From an uncultured Faecalibacterium sp. (GTDB taxonomy: Bacteria > Bacillota > Clostridia > Oscillospirales > Ruminococcaceae): DNA of 43,164 bases. Position 1 is the stretch's first letter; each line of letters begins with the position of its first letter. Location of the stretch: assembly GCA_900540455.1 (NCBI GenBank), contig UQGD01000019.1, positions 1 through 43,164 on the forward strand. Direction: 5' to 3'. The translations under genes and the position numbers were made by a program. Shown here piece by piece: positions 14,128 through 21,195 of the stretch. The notes under the pieces are model-generated. The model did not search any database and was not told the DNA's origin. It saw only the letters and a list, made by a program, of their open reading frames with translations.

Positions 14128-14271
14128 ATGAGTGCGATAACAAAGAAAACAATCTCGTATTTTGAAGGAATTCTTGGAATGACCTTAGCCGTCCTATGTG
14201 CGATCACACTGCGTTTCGCCATATGGGAACCGGAATTGCTTCAGAACATTTTTCTCACCATCTTCGGATAA
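14128..14271 (+). CDS. Unannotated 47-aa membrane protein between kdpB and kdpC
   Basis: A 47-residue frame with a very strong ribosome site (AAGGAGGAGG, six bases before ATG), 14 bases after kdpB and 13 before kdpC. The product begins with a basic segment (MSAITKKTISYFEG), then a hydrophobic helix (ILGMTLAVLCAITLRFAI) and a second short hydrophobic end (LLQNIFLTIFG). Neither KdpF nor KdpC looks like this. Most kdp operons have kdpB and kdpC adjacent, so this looks like an extra component. It may be a small membrane subunit of the pump or a regulator. The frame is well supported by context; the function is unknown. Confidence 0.75.
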   Translation: MSAITKKTISYFEGILGMTLAVLCAITLRFAIWEPELLQNIFLTIFG

Positions 14272-14284
14272 GGGGGTATATATT

Positions 14285-14893
14285 ATGAAAACAATAAAAA
14301 GTGTACTGCCAAAGGCAGGTATGATCTTTTTAATCTTTACGCTGCTGTGCGGCGTGATCTATACGGGTGTTGTCACAGGAATTGCTCAGCTGATTTTCCC
14401 GGACAATGCAGGCGGAAGCATCATTGAAGTAGACGGAAAAAAATACGGCTGTGAATTACTTGGGCAGCAATATACAGATGAAGCCCATATGTGGGGGCGC
14501 ATTATGAATATTGATGTTTCAACCTATACGGATGAAAACGGAAAGGCACTGATGTACGCCGCTCCCTCCAACCTCTCTCCGGCAAGTGAGGAGTATGCAC
14601 AGCTTGTGGCAGAACGTGTAGAAAAGCTCCGCAATGCAAATCCTGAAATGGACGAAACAGCTGTTCCGGTGGACCTTGTCACCTGTTCCGGCAGTGGGCT
14701 TGATCCCCATATTTCCCCGGCAGCAGCGGAATATCAGGTAGCACGCATTGCAAAGGCAAATGATATGACCGAAGATGAAGTGCGTGAGATCATCCAAAAC
14801 TGCACCGACGGACGATTCCTTGGCATCTTTGGTGAAGAGACCGTCAATGTGCTGGAAGTCAATCTGATGCTGGACGGTATTCTGGAGCGGTGA
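14285..14893 (+). CDS. kdpC: Potassium-transporting ATPase subunit C
   Basis: KdpC helps assemble the pump and aids ATP binding by KdpB. It has 202 residues with one N-terminal membrane helix (AGMIFLIFTLLCGVIYTGVVTGIAQ) and a soluble domain outside the membrane. Family features include the IEVDGKKYGCELLGQ region, where other KdpC proteins have G..IGS..IGQ, and the C-terminal VTCSGSGLDPHISPAAAEYQVARIAKA motif, which is diagnostic. The start at 14285 follows GGGGG TATATATT; an earlier in-frame start would overlap the 47-aa gene and has no site. The next gene begins one base after its stop. Confidence 0.96.
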   Translation: MKTIKSVLPKAGMIFLIFTLLCGVIYTGVVTGIAQLIFPDNAGGSIIEVDGKKYGCELLGQQYTDEAHMWGRIMNIDVSTYTDENGKALMYAAPSNLSPASEEYAQLVAERVEKLRNANPEMDETAVPVDLVTCSGSGLDPHISPAAAEYQVARIAKANDMTEDEVREIIQNCTDGRFLGIFGEETVNVLEVNLMLDGILER

Positions 14894-14894
14894 A

Positions 14895-15305
14895 ATGAAC
14901 ATAGCTAAAATCATGATTCCCAAAATCTCCACTGTATTTCTTTATGAAAAGGATACGATTCGTCAGGGATTGGAACGGTTTATGGTACATGGCTATACCG
15001 CTGTCCCGGTACTGAATGATCAGGAACAGTATATTGGAAGCGTGACGGAGGGAGATTTCCTCCGCCACCTTCTTGTTTGCCAGACAACAGACTTGAAAGT
15101 ACAGGAGGGATACCGACTTGGCAGCATTGTTCGCAGAGATTTTTGCCCTGCGTTGCAAATAGATGCAGATTCCGAGCAGGTTGTAACTTCAATGTTGAAT
15201 CAGAATTTTGTCCCCATCGTTGATGGCCGGAATGCTCTATGCGGGATTCTGACAAGGAAACGGCTGATTGAATTTCTGGCACAAGCTCGTGATAAAAAAG
15301 AATAA
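14895..15305 (+). CDS. CBS-pair protein in the kdp operon
   Basis: A 136-residue soluble protein made of two CBS motifs: IMIPKISTVFLYEKDTIRQG...HGYTAVPVLNDQEQYIGSVTEGDFL (about residues 6-55) and DFCPALQIDADSEQVVTSMLNQNFVPIVDGRNALCGILTRKRLIE (about 80-130). CBS pairs bind adenine nucleotides and, in some potassium and osmolyte transporters, cyclic di-AMP. The start codon is one base after the kdpC stop, so it is translationally coupled to the pump genes. I infer a nucleotide-sensing role in control of K+ uptake; the ligand is not known. Confidence 0.85.
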   Translation: MNIAKIMIPKISTVFLYEKDTIRQGLERFMVHGYTAVPVLNDQEQYIGSVTEGDFLRHLLVCQTTDLKVQEGYRLGSIVRRDFCPALQIDADSEQVVTSMLNQNFVPIVDGRNALCGILTRKRLIEFLAQARDKKE

Positions 15306-15417
15306 GTCCTGCATCTTTAGACGGCCTTAATACAGATACGCATCCTCTTTTACTTTCTTTACTCCCTTTGATTTATAATTAAGGGCACATAAAGGGGTAT
15401 AAAGGAGGATTGCAGTT

Positions 15418-15650
15418 ATGGGAGTAGTGTTGTCAAAAAGTTGGCAACGCCTTTCTCGGATGCATTGTTTACTTCTACCTCAGCAGTTTGTGTAACCGGA
15501 CTCATTATACATGATACGTCAACATACTGGTCGGCCTTCGGCCAGTTTGTCATTTTACTGCTGATTCAGATTGTAGGCATGGGGGTATTACCATAGCCGC
15601 ATCCTTTGCAATGATTTCCGGTCGGAAGATTTCTTTGATAGGAGGGTTAA
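15418..15650 (+). pseudogene. Decayed trkH/ktrB remnant between the CBS gene and kdpD
   Basis: A start codon at 15418 has a good site (AAAGGAGG), but its frame soon stops. In another frame, 15447-15595 reads TPFSDALFTSTSAVCVTGL, IIHDTSTYWSAFGQFVILLLIQ and IVGMGV, the first pore repeat and next helix of a TrkH/KtrB protein, then hits a stop. One lost base later the family sequence resumes as TIAASFAMISGRKISL up to about 15650, where kdpD begins. So there is an internal deletion, a frameshift and loss of the whole 3' part. The ribosome site of kdpD lies in this remnant. It shows that a Ktr/Trk channel gene once stood in this cluster. Confidence 0.88.
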
Positions 15651-15651
15651 A

Positions 15652-18345
15652 ATGGAACTGCCAAGACAAGATCCGGATCAGCTTCTTCGTGCGATCCGTA
15701 ACGATGCATCCACTAAGAAAAGCGGAAAACTCAAAATCTTTTTCGGTTATGCCGCAGGTGTCGGAAAGACCTATGCCATGCTTCAGGCGGCTCATCAGGC
15801 TAAGGAGCGCGGCATCGATGTGGTTGCTGGATACATAGAACCCCATGCCCGACCCCAGACGATGGCACTTCTGGACGGCTTGGAGCAGCTTCCTGTGAAA
15901 CAAGTTGCTTACGAAGGAATGACCCTTCGTGAATTTGATATTGATGCTGCGCTCAAGCGAAAGCCCCAGCTCATACTGGTGGATGAGTTGGCCCATACCA
16001 ATGCCGAAAGCAGTCGGCACACGAAGCGGTATCAGGATGTTCAGGAACTGCTAAATACTGGAATTGATGTCTATACGACTGTAAATGTCCAACATATCGA
16101 GAGTCTCAACGATACCGTAGCCTCTATCACCGGAATTCTTGTGCGGGAGCGTATTCCGGATTCCATCTTTGATCAAGCAGATCAGGTAGAACTGGTGGAT
16201 GTTGAGCCTGCGGAGTTGCTGGAACGACTGGCAAGTGGAAATGTGTACCGGGAAGATCAGGCGCAGCGGGCAACAGTTAATTTTTTCACGCTGGAAAATC
16301 TCACCGCATTGCGGGAAATCGCCCTCCGTCGGTGCGCTGACCGGGTGAACTTGCTGACGGAAAGCGCCAGAGTACAGAGCCGAGGCGATTACCATACAGA
16401 CGAGCGCATTCTGGCATGTCTTTCCTCGTCGCCGTCCAACGCAAAAATCATTCGGACTGCTGCAAGGATGGCAAGAGCCTTTCGGGGAACGTTTACCGCT
16501 CTTTATGTGGAAACGCCAAATACAGCGGCGATGAGTGACGATGATAAAAAGCGTTTGCAGGATAATAAGCGTCTGGCCCAGCAACTTGGCGCTGCGATTG
16601 AGACAAGTTATGGCGATGACGTGCCTTATCAGATTGCGGAATTTGCCCGTCTTTCCGGCATCTCAAAAATCGTAATTGGACGAAGTACCATTGCACGAAA
16701 GAATATTTTCAGCAAGCCCACCTTGACGGAACGCCTGATTTCCAGCGTACCTAATCTGGATATTCATGTGATACCGGATGCCAGCACAGGAACCAGCTAT
16801 CAGGAAAAAAAGAGTAAGGCGCAGGTAGATGCGATGCCCCTGCGTGATGTTCTGAAGAGTATAGTCGTATTGCTGGTAGCTACACTGATTGGCTGTGGCT
16901 TTGACGCTCTTGGGTTCACGGAGAGTAATATTATCGCAGTTTACATATTAGGCGTACTTGTGACCGCTGTAATCACAACCAACCGACTGTGCGGAATTCT
17001 GACCTCGGTTGTCAGTGTGCTGGTTTTCAATTTCTTTTTTACCACTCCGAGACTGACATTCCATTTTGACGATCCGAACTATATTGTTACCTTTACTATT
17101 ATGTTTATCGTAACATTGCTTTCCGGATCTCTTGCTACCCGGCTGAAAGAAAATGCGAAACAATCTGCCCATACAGCTTACCGTACAAAGATTCTTTTTG
17201 AAACCAACCAGCTTCTGCAAAAAGAGCAGGATGAGAATGCGGTAATCACCGCTACGGCAGGGCAGCTCATGAAGCTGCTGAAAAAAGATATTGTCGTCTA
17301 CCTGTCTGATGGTAAAGAACTTGCCACCCCTAACGTTTTTCGTGCTGTTAATAGCACTCAGGAAGATTTAATTTCTGAGAACGAGAAAGCAGTCGCCGAT
17401 TGGGCCTTCCGAAACAATAAACACGCCGGTGCCACAACAGATACATTATCCAGTGCAAAGTGTTTATACCTCGCGATTCGGGTCAACCAGCATGTATATG
17501 GAGTGGCTGGTATTGCGGTGAACGGTATTCCGCTGGACTCTTTCGAAAACAGCGTACTCCTCTCTATTCTGGGCGAGTGCGCTTTGGCACTTGAAAACAT
17601 CAAAAATGCCAAAGAAAAAGAGGAAGCGGCTGTTCTGGCGCAAAATGAACAGCTTCGTGCTAACCTGCTGCGGGCAATCTCTCATGATCTTCGAACCCCT
17701 TTGACAGCGATTTCTGGCAGCGCAGGCAATTTGCTTGCAAATTACAAAAAGATGGATGATGCATTGCGGGAGCAGACCTTCACCGATATTTATGACGATT
17801 CCATGTGGCTGATCAATCTCGTTGAAAACCTGTTGGCAGTCACACGAATTGAGGGCAAACAGGTCAATCTAACTCGGAGTATCGAACTCATGGATGAGGT
17901 CGTTTCTGAAGCACTGAAGCACATCAACAGAAAGAGTAAAGAACACACCATTCGTGTAACCAGCGGTAAAGACTTTATCCTTGCCCACATTGATGCGAAG
18001 CTGATCGTTCAGGTGATTATCAATTTGGTTGACAACGCCATCAAATATACCCCTGTCGGTTCAGTAATTGAAATACATACCGATCAAAAAGAGCAATGGG
18101 TCACGGTTTCCGTTTCCGACAACGGCCCTGGGATTCCCGATGAGCAGAAACCCCGTATTTTCGATATGTTTTATAGTGGGGCCAATAAAGTGGTCGACAG
18201 CCGCAGAAGCCTTGGATTGGGGCTGTCCCTCTGTAAGTCCATTGTGACCGCCCACGGCGGCACGATTTCCGTATCAGACAATCAGCCAAATGGCACTGTG
18301 TTCACATTTACATTACCCGCCGGGAAGGTAGAACTTCATGAATAA
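15652..18345 (+). CDS. kdpD: Osmosensitive K+ channel sensor histidine kinase
   Basis: Membrane sensor kinase of 897 residues, full family length. Domains in order: KdpD N-terminal domain with Walker A GYAAGVGKT (about 32-40) and Walker B VDELAHTN (110-117); a universal-stress-like domain (about 250-370); four membrane helices of the DUF4118 type (about 400-500); a GAF-like segment (about 520-655); the dimerisation and phosphorylation domain with SHDLRTPLTAISG (His 678); and the HATPase domain with NLVDNAIKYTP, DNGPGIP and GLGLSLCKSI. It senses K+ limitation and ionic stress and phosphorylates KdpE. Its start follows GGAGGGTTAAA inside the trkH remnant. Its last 8 bases overlap kdpE. Confidence 0.97.
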   Translation: MELPRQDPDQLLRAIRNDASTKKSGKLKIFFGYAAGVGKTYAMLQAAHQAKERGIDVVAGYIEPHARPQTMALLDGLEQLPVKQVAYEGMTLREFDIDAALKRKPQLILVDELAHTNAESSRHTKRYQDVQELLNTGIDVYTTVNVQHIESLNDTVASITGILVRERIPDSIFDQADQVELVDVEPAELLERLASGNVYREDQAQRATVNFFTLENLTALREIALRRCADRVNLLTESARVQSRGDYHTDERILACLSSSPSNAKIIRTAARMARAFRGTFTALYVETPNTAAMSDDDKKRLQDNKRLAQQLGAAIETSYGDDVPYQIAEFARLSGISKIVIGRSTIARKNIFSKPTLTERLISSVPNLDIHVIPDASTGTSYQEKKSKAQVDAMPLRDVLKSIVVLLVATLIGCGFDALGFTESNIIAVYILGVLVTAVITTNRLCGILTSVVSVLVFNFFFTTPRLTFHFDDPNYIVTFTIMFIVTLLSGSLATRLKENAKQSAHTAYRTKILFETNQLLQKEQDENAVITATAGQLMKLLKKDIVVYLSDGKELATPNVFRAVNSTQEDLISENEKAVADWAFRNNKHAGATTDTLSSAKCLYLAIRVNQHVYGVAGIAVNGIPLDSFENSVLLSILGECALALENIKNAKEKEEAAVLAQNEQLRANLLRAISHDLRTPLTAISGSAGNLLANYKKMDDALREQTFTDIYDDSMWLINLVENLLAVTRIEGKQVNLTRSIELMDEVVSEALKHINRKSKEHTIRVTSGKDFILAHIDAKLIVQVIINLVDNAIKYTPVGSVIEIHTDQKEQWVTVSVSDNGPGIPDEQKPRIFDMFYSGANKVVDSRRSLGLGLSLCKSIVTAHGGTISVSDNQPNGTVFTFTLPAGKVELHE

Positions 18346-19039
18346 ACCTTTGATATTAGTGGTTGAGGATGACCCATCTATACGAAATCTCATTACAACC
18401 ACATTGAAAACAAATGATTATCGTTATGTGGTAGCGCCCAGTGGCTCGACAGCCATTATGGAGGCCACATCGCACAATCCTGAAATCATCTTGCTGGATT
18501 TGGGCTTGCCGGATATGGATGGCGTTCAAGTCATTCAAACGGTACGCTCCTGGTCCAATGCCCCCATCATTGTAATTAGCGCCAGAAGTGAAGATAATGA
18601 CAAGATTCATGCATTGGATGCCGGAGCTGACGATTATCTGACAAAACCTTTTTCTGTTGAAGAATTATTGGCTCGACTTCGGGTGACGCAGCGAAGACTC
18701 TCTCTGATGACGGCAGAAATGGTAACCGCCAGTTCTGTATTTGTGAATGGTAAACTGAAAGTGGATTATGCTGGGGGATGCGCTTATCTGGATGAAAACG
18801 AACTTCACCTGACACCCATTGAGTATAAGCTGTTGTGTCTGCTGTCCAAGAATGTTGGCAAGGTACTGACCCATACCTTTATCACACAAAATATCTGGGG
18901 CCGCAGTTGGGATAACGATGTGGCTTCCCTGCGGGTATTTATGGCAACACTGCGGAAAAAACTGGAGCCAACAGAGGAGTCCCCGCAATACATCCAAACA
19001 CATATTGGTGTGGGCTACCGTATGGTAAAAGTAGAATAA
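18338..19039 (+). CDS. kdpE: KDP operon response regulator
   Basis: OmpR/PhoB-type regulator of 233 residues. The receiver domain carries the acidic pair (VVEDD, residues 8-12), phosphoacceptor Asp 54 (LLDLGLPDMDG), Ser 81 and Lys 103 (LTKPFS). The C-terminal winged helix (about 135-233) ends in GVGYRMVKVE. It overlaps kdpD, as is usual for the pair. Phosphorylated KdpE activates the kdpFABC promoter, presumably the region before 9835, where the -10 lacks a good -35. A terminator follows about 190 bases downstream. Confidence 0.96.
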   Translation: MNKPLILVVEDDPSIRNLITTTLKTNDYRYVVAPSGSTAIMEATSHNPEIILLDLGLPDMDGVQVIQTVRSWSNAPIIVISARSEDNDKIHALDAGADDYLTKPFSVEELLARLRVTQRRLSLMTAEMVTASSVFVNGKLKVDYAGGCAYLDENELHLTPIEYKLLCLLSKNVGKVLTHTFITQNIWGRSWDNDVASLRVFMATLRKKLEPTEESPQYIQTHIGVGYRMVKVE

Positions 19040-19040
19040 T

Positions 19041-19205
19041 ACTATGCGGTCGGCCAGTGTTCACAGATGCATCAGATGTTCAACCTACCGAATTGAAGCT
19101 CATGCCGAATCACCGTTTGAATTTGTGGTCGATGCAAACCTTTCTGACCGTGGATGACGAAACGTTTGAGCGCTTGCAGAAACGGTTTGAGAACATGGTA
19201 CGATA
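19041..19205 (+). pseudogene. Short gene remnant after kdpE, unknown family
   Basis: An open frame without a proper start runs from just after kdpE to a TAA at 19203-19205. It reads VFTDASDVQPTELKLMP, then NHRLNLWSMQTFLTVDDETFERLQKRFENMVR. It has protein-like composition and a regular amphipathic end, so it is likely the C-terminal tail of a lost gene fused here by deletion. I cannot name the family; a mobile-element gene is plausible from the surroundings. Confidence 0.35.
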
Positions 19206-19232
19206 ACCTGTTTCTGATTTAAAAACTTGTCA

Positions 19233-19258
19233 AGAGGACTGGCACCGTCCAGTCCTCT
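19233..19258 (+). terminator. Terminator of the kdp island operon
   Basis: AGAGGACTGG and CCAGTCCTCT form a perfect 10-base stem around CACCGT, followed by CTCTTTTTG. It ends transcription after kdpE and the remnant. Confidence 0.85.
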
Positions 19259-19747
19259 CTCTTTTTGCTAAAGTTCCCCTTTCTTTTTCTTGCAAGCTGC
19301 CGAAAGTGACGTATTCTCAAAAGTTTGCGTTTGCGAAGCGAAGCGGAGCAATGAAAGCCCCAGTGGGGCTTTTAAGCGACAGAACGGTCTTGCGTAGCAA
19401 GATGGAGGGGCCTCGCCCCGACAAGTTCACGTTAGCACGGCTCGATTTTTGTGGTAATCCATCCCAACAATTTAATATAACACATTTTTATATATTCGTT
19501 CAGACCCTGCGGGGATGAACATTTTGGCTTTCAGCCGTTACATAACCGACTAGCATGACCTTCCAGAAAAAGCGAAGGCAGAGCTGTTCTGTTTTGTGAC
19601 GGCTTTTTTGTTGCCGTTTTGCTCGTTGAACCTTGAAAACCGCTGGACCGTCTGCACGGGATACCCGGCGATGCCCCCCAGTGGGAGAGCCGGAAAACGC
19701 CGCCGGAAGGGGGCAGGAAATCCATGCAGGGAGAACGGCGCGCTCAG
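19259..19747. other. Non-coding mobile-element-like stretch
   Basis: No gene in about 490 bases. It contains a hairpin AAAGCCCC/GGGGCTTT (19354-19372) followed by T-rich sequence, and a run of G/C-rich words (GCGAAGCGAAGCGGAGC). This recalls the intergenic and transfer-origin sequence of clostridial conjugative elements; the resemblance is an impression, not a match I can prove. It leads into the hairpin cluster at 19748. Confidence 0.35.
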
Positions 19748-19991
19748 CCTCATGTGTTCAAAATGAGCACATGAGGTTATTCTCTCTAGTTTGTACCCAT
19801 GTGGACAAATTGTCTGCATGAATTCTGTCCGTGTTACGCTTAACCTCGACTTGATATTTTGTCAAGCCACGGTGAAATCTGGTAAGTGCCGATTTCCGGC
19901 ACTTACCAGATTACTGTAACGCGATCGTTCTGTGGTGGGTTACGAAAACCGTAACTCACCACTTGGAAGTGGTAAATGGACAAAATGTCCA
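19748..19991. repeat. Cluster of hairpins (possible mobile-element end or oriT)
   Basis: At least four inverted repeats in 245 bases: CCTCATGTG/CACATGAGG (19748-19756, 19768-19776); a perfect 16-base stem from AATCTGG to CCAGATT (19876-19891, 19897-19912); GTGGTGGGTTACG/CGTAACTCACCAC (19932-19944, 19950-19962); and TGGACA-AAA-TGTCCA (19977-19991) nested in AAGTGG/CCACTT. None is followed by a T-run as a terminator would be. The set ends about 15 bases before the stop codon of the converging AraC gene. A similar set lies at 42787-42883. Structured DNA of this kind is typical of transfer origins or element ends. Confidence 0.6.
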
Positions 19992-20004
19992 CTTGCCACC
20001 CTGT

Positions 20005-20877
20005 TTATCTTTCTTCTGCACTTTTCAGCGCACTTTTGCGGTATTGCAGAGGGCTTTGCCCGGTGGCTTTTGCAAAGCGGGTGGAGAAGTTGCTGGCATC
20101 CCCAAAGCCTACCTTCTGTGCAATTTCACTGACGCTGTGGTCGGTGAGGACAAGCAGTTCCTTTGCCTGTGTAATGCGGAAGTTGACCAGATAATTATAC
20201 GGTGTCGTGCCCATATACCGCCGAAACAGCCGCAGAAAATAGCTTTTGCTCATGTGCGCCTCTGCCAGCAGGTCGGCAAGGCAAAGTTCCTGCTGGTAAT
20301 TTTTGCGCAGGGTCTCCGCCGCCTGCAAAATCACCTGCCGCGCGCTGGTGGTTTCGGCCTGTGCAAGGATGCTCCGGGCGCACAGCGCCAGCATCTCGTG
20401 GAGCGCCAGCCCGGTGGTTACCATGCTGTCCACGGTGCTGCGCTCCATCTGCCCCAAAAGCATTTCAAAATATTCCTGCATCTTGACCCCGGCGAGCTGC
20501 ACCGGGGTCAGTTTTTTGCCCGGCAGCAGCAGCGGCTCCATGGCGGCGACCCCTGCGCCGTCCAGATGCACCCAATAATGATGCCAGCAGCTTTGCCCCG
20601 GAGCGGTGCAGTAGCTTTGCGGGGTGCGGCAGTTCAGCAGCAGCGCCTGCCCGGTGCTGAGCACCACATGGCTTTCCCCCTGCTCAATCAGCCCTGCACC
20701 CCGGAGGGTATAAAACAGGATGTAACTTTCCTTATCTGTCCGGGCGGTGGAAAAATGCTGCTGGGCGTAAAACACTCCCGCCTCGGTGCAGTAGTAGGGC
20801 TGTGCCAACTCTGCTTCGCTGGGGGTAGTGCGTTTCCATACACTCTCCGGGGTCACATCCATGTTGTAGGTCAGCAC
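20005..20877 (-). CDS. AraC-family regulator, divergent from the rhamnose operon
   Basis: A 290-residue regulator: an N-terminal cupin-like sugar-binding domain (SYILFYTLRGAGLIEQGESHVVLSTGQALLLN, then HHYWVHLDG) and a C-terminal double helix-turn-helix (about 190-280; LADLLAEAHMSKSYFLRLFRRYMGTTPYNYL and VSEIAQKVGFGDASNFSTRFAKATGQSPLQYR). It is divergent from rhaB and is the natural candidate to sense L-rhamnose and activate rhaBADM. The start is set at GTG 20877 because AGAGAGG lies before it. A longer open frame runs into a foldback element (20900-21059), so its N-terminal 22 residues would be element sequence and are unlikely to be native. Its promoter must lie in or beyond that element. 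Confidence 0.88.
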   Translation of the reverse strand: MLTYNMDVTPESVWKRTTPSEAELAQPYYCTEAGVFYAQQHFSTARTDKESYILFYTLRGAGLIEQGESHVVLSTGQALLLNCRTPQSYCTAPGQSCWHHYWVHLDGAGVAAMEPLLLPGKKLTPVQLAGVKMQEYFEMLLGQMERSTVDSMVTTGLALHEMLALCARSILAQAETTSARQVILQAAETLRKNYQQELCLADLLAEAHMSKSYFLRLFRRYMGTTPYNYLVNFRITQAKELLVLTDHSVSEIAQKVGFGDASNFSTRFAKATGQSPLQYRKSALKSAEER

Positions 20878-20899
20878 TTTCTTTTTCCTCTCTTTCTGA

Positions 20900-21059
20900 G
20901 GTGTATCTGAAAACAAAGAAAATGACGAATATTTCGCAAGCACAAGCGGGATTTAAGGCAAATAGCCGCAGGAATCCTTTGTGGATTTCAAGGCTGTTTA
21001 ACGCAAAATCCAGCTGTGCTTGTAGAAATAGACTAAATTTTCGACTTTTCAGATACACC
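20900..21059. mobile_element. MITE-like foldback element, about 160 bp
   Basis: Perfect 14-base terminal inverted repeats GGTGTATCTGAAAA (20900-20913) and TTTTCAGATACACC (21046-21059). The inside also folds back: CAAGCACA..GGATTT...AGCC (20937-20967) matches the complement of 20992-21022 with few differences, so almost the whole element forms one hairpin. It encodes no protein. It sits between the AraC gene and the rhaB promoter, 22 bases before the AraC start. No clear target-site duplication was seen. It is probably moved by a transposase encoded elsewhere. Confidence 0.72.
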
Positions 21060-21134
21060 CTAGGTTCAGTATAGCGCACCAGCCTTCGCAGTGCAAGAGT
21101 AGACTTTTCACAAAGAATGTGTCACCTTTGCGGA

Positions 21135-21163
21135 TGGAATTGCGAGCATCATGCCGCTATACT
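21135..21163 (+). promoter_or_regulatory. Likely rhaB promoter, activator type
   Basis: A good -10 TATACT (21158-21163) with a poor -35 TGGAAT (21135-21140) at 17 bases, 33 bases before the rhaB start. A weak -35 is what is expected for a promoter that needs an AraC-type activator. Confidence 0.45.
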
Positions 21164-21195
21164 GGTAGCAGACAAGGCCACACAGGAGGCGCATT

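Noticed and set aside
14198..14893. A longer 231-codon version of kdpC
   Set aside because: The extension overlaps the 47-aa gene and lacks a ribosome site; the 202-codon form from 14285 matches KdpC starts.
19748..19991. A CRISPR array or a set of transcription terminators
   Set aside because: The hairpins differ in sequence and spacing, so there are no repeat-spacer units, and there are no T-runs after the stems.
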